Part shown: positions 7,360-7,663 of the stretch, piece after piece | Position numbering within the stretch: the stretch's first letter is position 1 | Layout of the letters: the number at the start of each line of letters is the position of its first letter | Source: Methanosarcinales archaeon | GTDB lineage: Archaea; Halobacteriota; Methanosarcinia; Methanosarcinales; Methanogasteraceae | Direction: 5' to 3' | Assembly (NCBI GenBank): GCA_012961645.1 | Contig: DTYY01000326.1 | Span: 1 to 7,663 of the forward strand | DNA length: 7,663 bases | The notes under the pieces: generated by a model | The model's database searches: none | The model's input: the letters and a program-made list of their open reading frames with translations, nothing else | Told to the model about the DNA's origin: nothing | Made by a program: the position numbers and the translations under genes

Positions 7360-7663
7360 ATGTATAAGCAGACCCGAGCTATATGGGAAAGCTCGGGTCA
7401 AAGAAAGATCCAGTGGATCATACGGGAGATGGATCGTGGAAAATCTAGCAGCTCGATCGCAGCCATGCAACAGGTGAGCCAACGGAGAGTTCAGCAATTG
7501 TACAAGCAATACAAGGATACTGGCGAAATCTCGGTTTTGCAGAAGCGTGGGAGGAAAAAATGGAAGGTAAATGCAAACGAAGAGAGTATAATACTTGATG
7601 CATACGAATAATACAAAGTAAATGCTTTAGCGTTAGATAAAGTAATAGATAGATATTATGAAA
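7360..7663 (+). pseudogene. IS-type transposase (IS481-like), interrupted by TAA, right end beyond window
   Basis: From ATG 7360 the frame runs MYKQTRAIWESSGQRKIQW..., then a basic helix-turn-helix of the transposase type: IIREMDRGKSSSSIAAMQQVSQRRVQQLYKQYKDTG followed by LQKRGRKKW (in all about residues 18-66), the DNA-binding N-terminus seen in IS481/integrase-core transposases. The frame meets TAA at 7609-7611. Beyond it the same frame goes on as YKVNALALDKVIDRYYE up to the window edge, which matches how such proteins continue before their DDE catalytic domain. The stop therefore replaces one sense codon and the gene is probably dead, although only 52 bases after it are visible. The ORF also opens at ATG 7297, but those 21 residues do not look coding. 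GGGGTG sits two to three bases before 7360, too close for a good ribosome binding site. Assignment to IS481 rather than another rve-type family is tentative. Confidence 0.65.
7371..7399 (+). repeat. Perfect 10-bp inverted repeat in the first transposase codons
   Basis: GACCCGAGCT (7371-7380) and AGCTCGGGTC (7390-7399) are perfect reverse complements around a 9-nt spacer. The repeat covers codons 4-14 counted from ATG 7360. As RNA it would make a stable GC-rich hairpin close to the start codon; as DNA it could be a binding site near the element's left end. Confidence 0.6.

Overview
The window looks like a piece of a euryarchaeal chromosome, probably from the Halobacteriota (Methanomicrobia, Archaeoglobi or ANME-type lineages). 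Three things suggest this. First, there is a textbook archaeal BRE/TATA promoter with an anti-16S-matching AGGAGGTG ribosome binding site in front of the channel gene. Second, T-tract terminators are present and no bacterial -35/-10 boxes were seen. Third, a bacterial-type gyrase B sits beside a tungstate/molybdate (Wtp-type) ABC permease and a DUF3160 lipoprotein. The lineage is an inference.

Layout. Positions 1-348 (minus) hold the N-terminal third or so of a CNNM/CorB-type (DUF21) membrane transporter, cut by the left edge. Behind a hairpin plus T7 terminator (404-444) lies a five-helix MscS-TM-repeat protein on the minus strand (458-1138), with its own promoter near 1222-1237. Positions 1139-1775 have no intact gene. 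They hold the channel's promoter and leader and, at about 1324-1683, protein-like stretches split over two reading frames that may be a decayed gene. On the plus strand a secreted DUF3160 lipoprotein (1776-4130) is followed by a WtpB/ModB-like permease (4157-4966; an alternative start at 4130 would overlap the stop as TGATG), so the two are probably one transcript. A T-tract follows, then a 158-nt gap with a GC-rich hairpin, then a complete gyrB (5125-7014). Positions 7015-7359 are non-coding with several small palindromes. At 7360-7663 an IS-type transposase begins but is interrupted by a TAA codon and then runs off the window.

Functionally the window is mostly housekeeping and membrane transport: a divalent-cation transporter, a putative small-conductance channel, an oxyanion permease without its partner subunits, and half of DNA gyrase without gyrA next to it. 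I see no CRISPR array, rRNA or tRNA, and no clear new defence or biosynthetic system. The best leads are the DUF3160-permease pair, the broken gene at 1324-1683, and the stop-interrupted transposase with a perfect 10-bp inverted repeat in its first codons.
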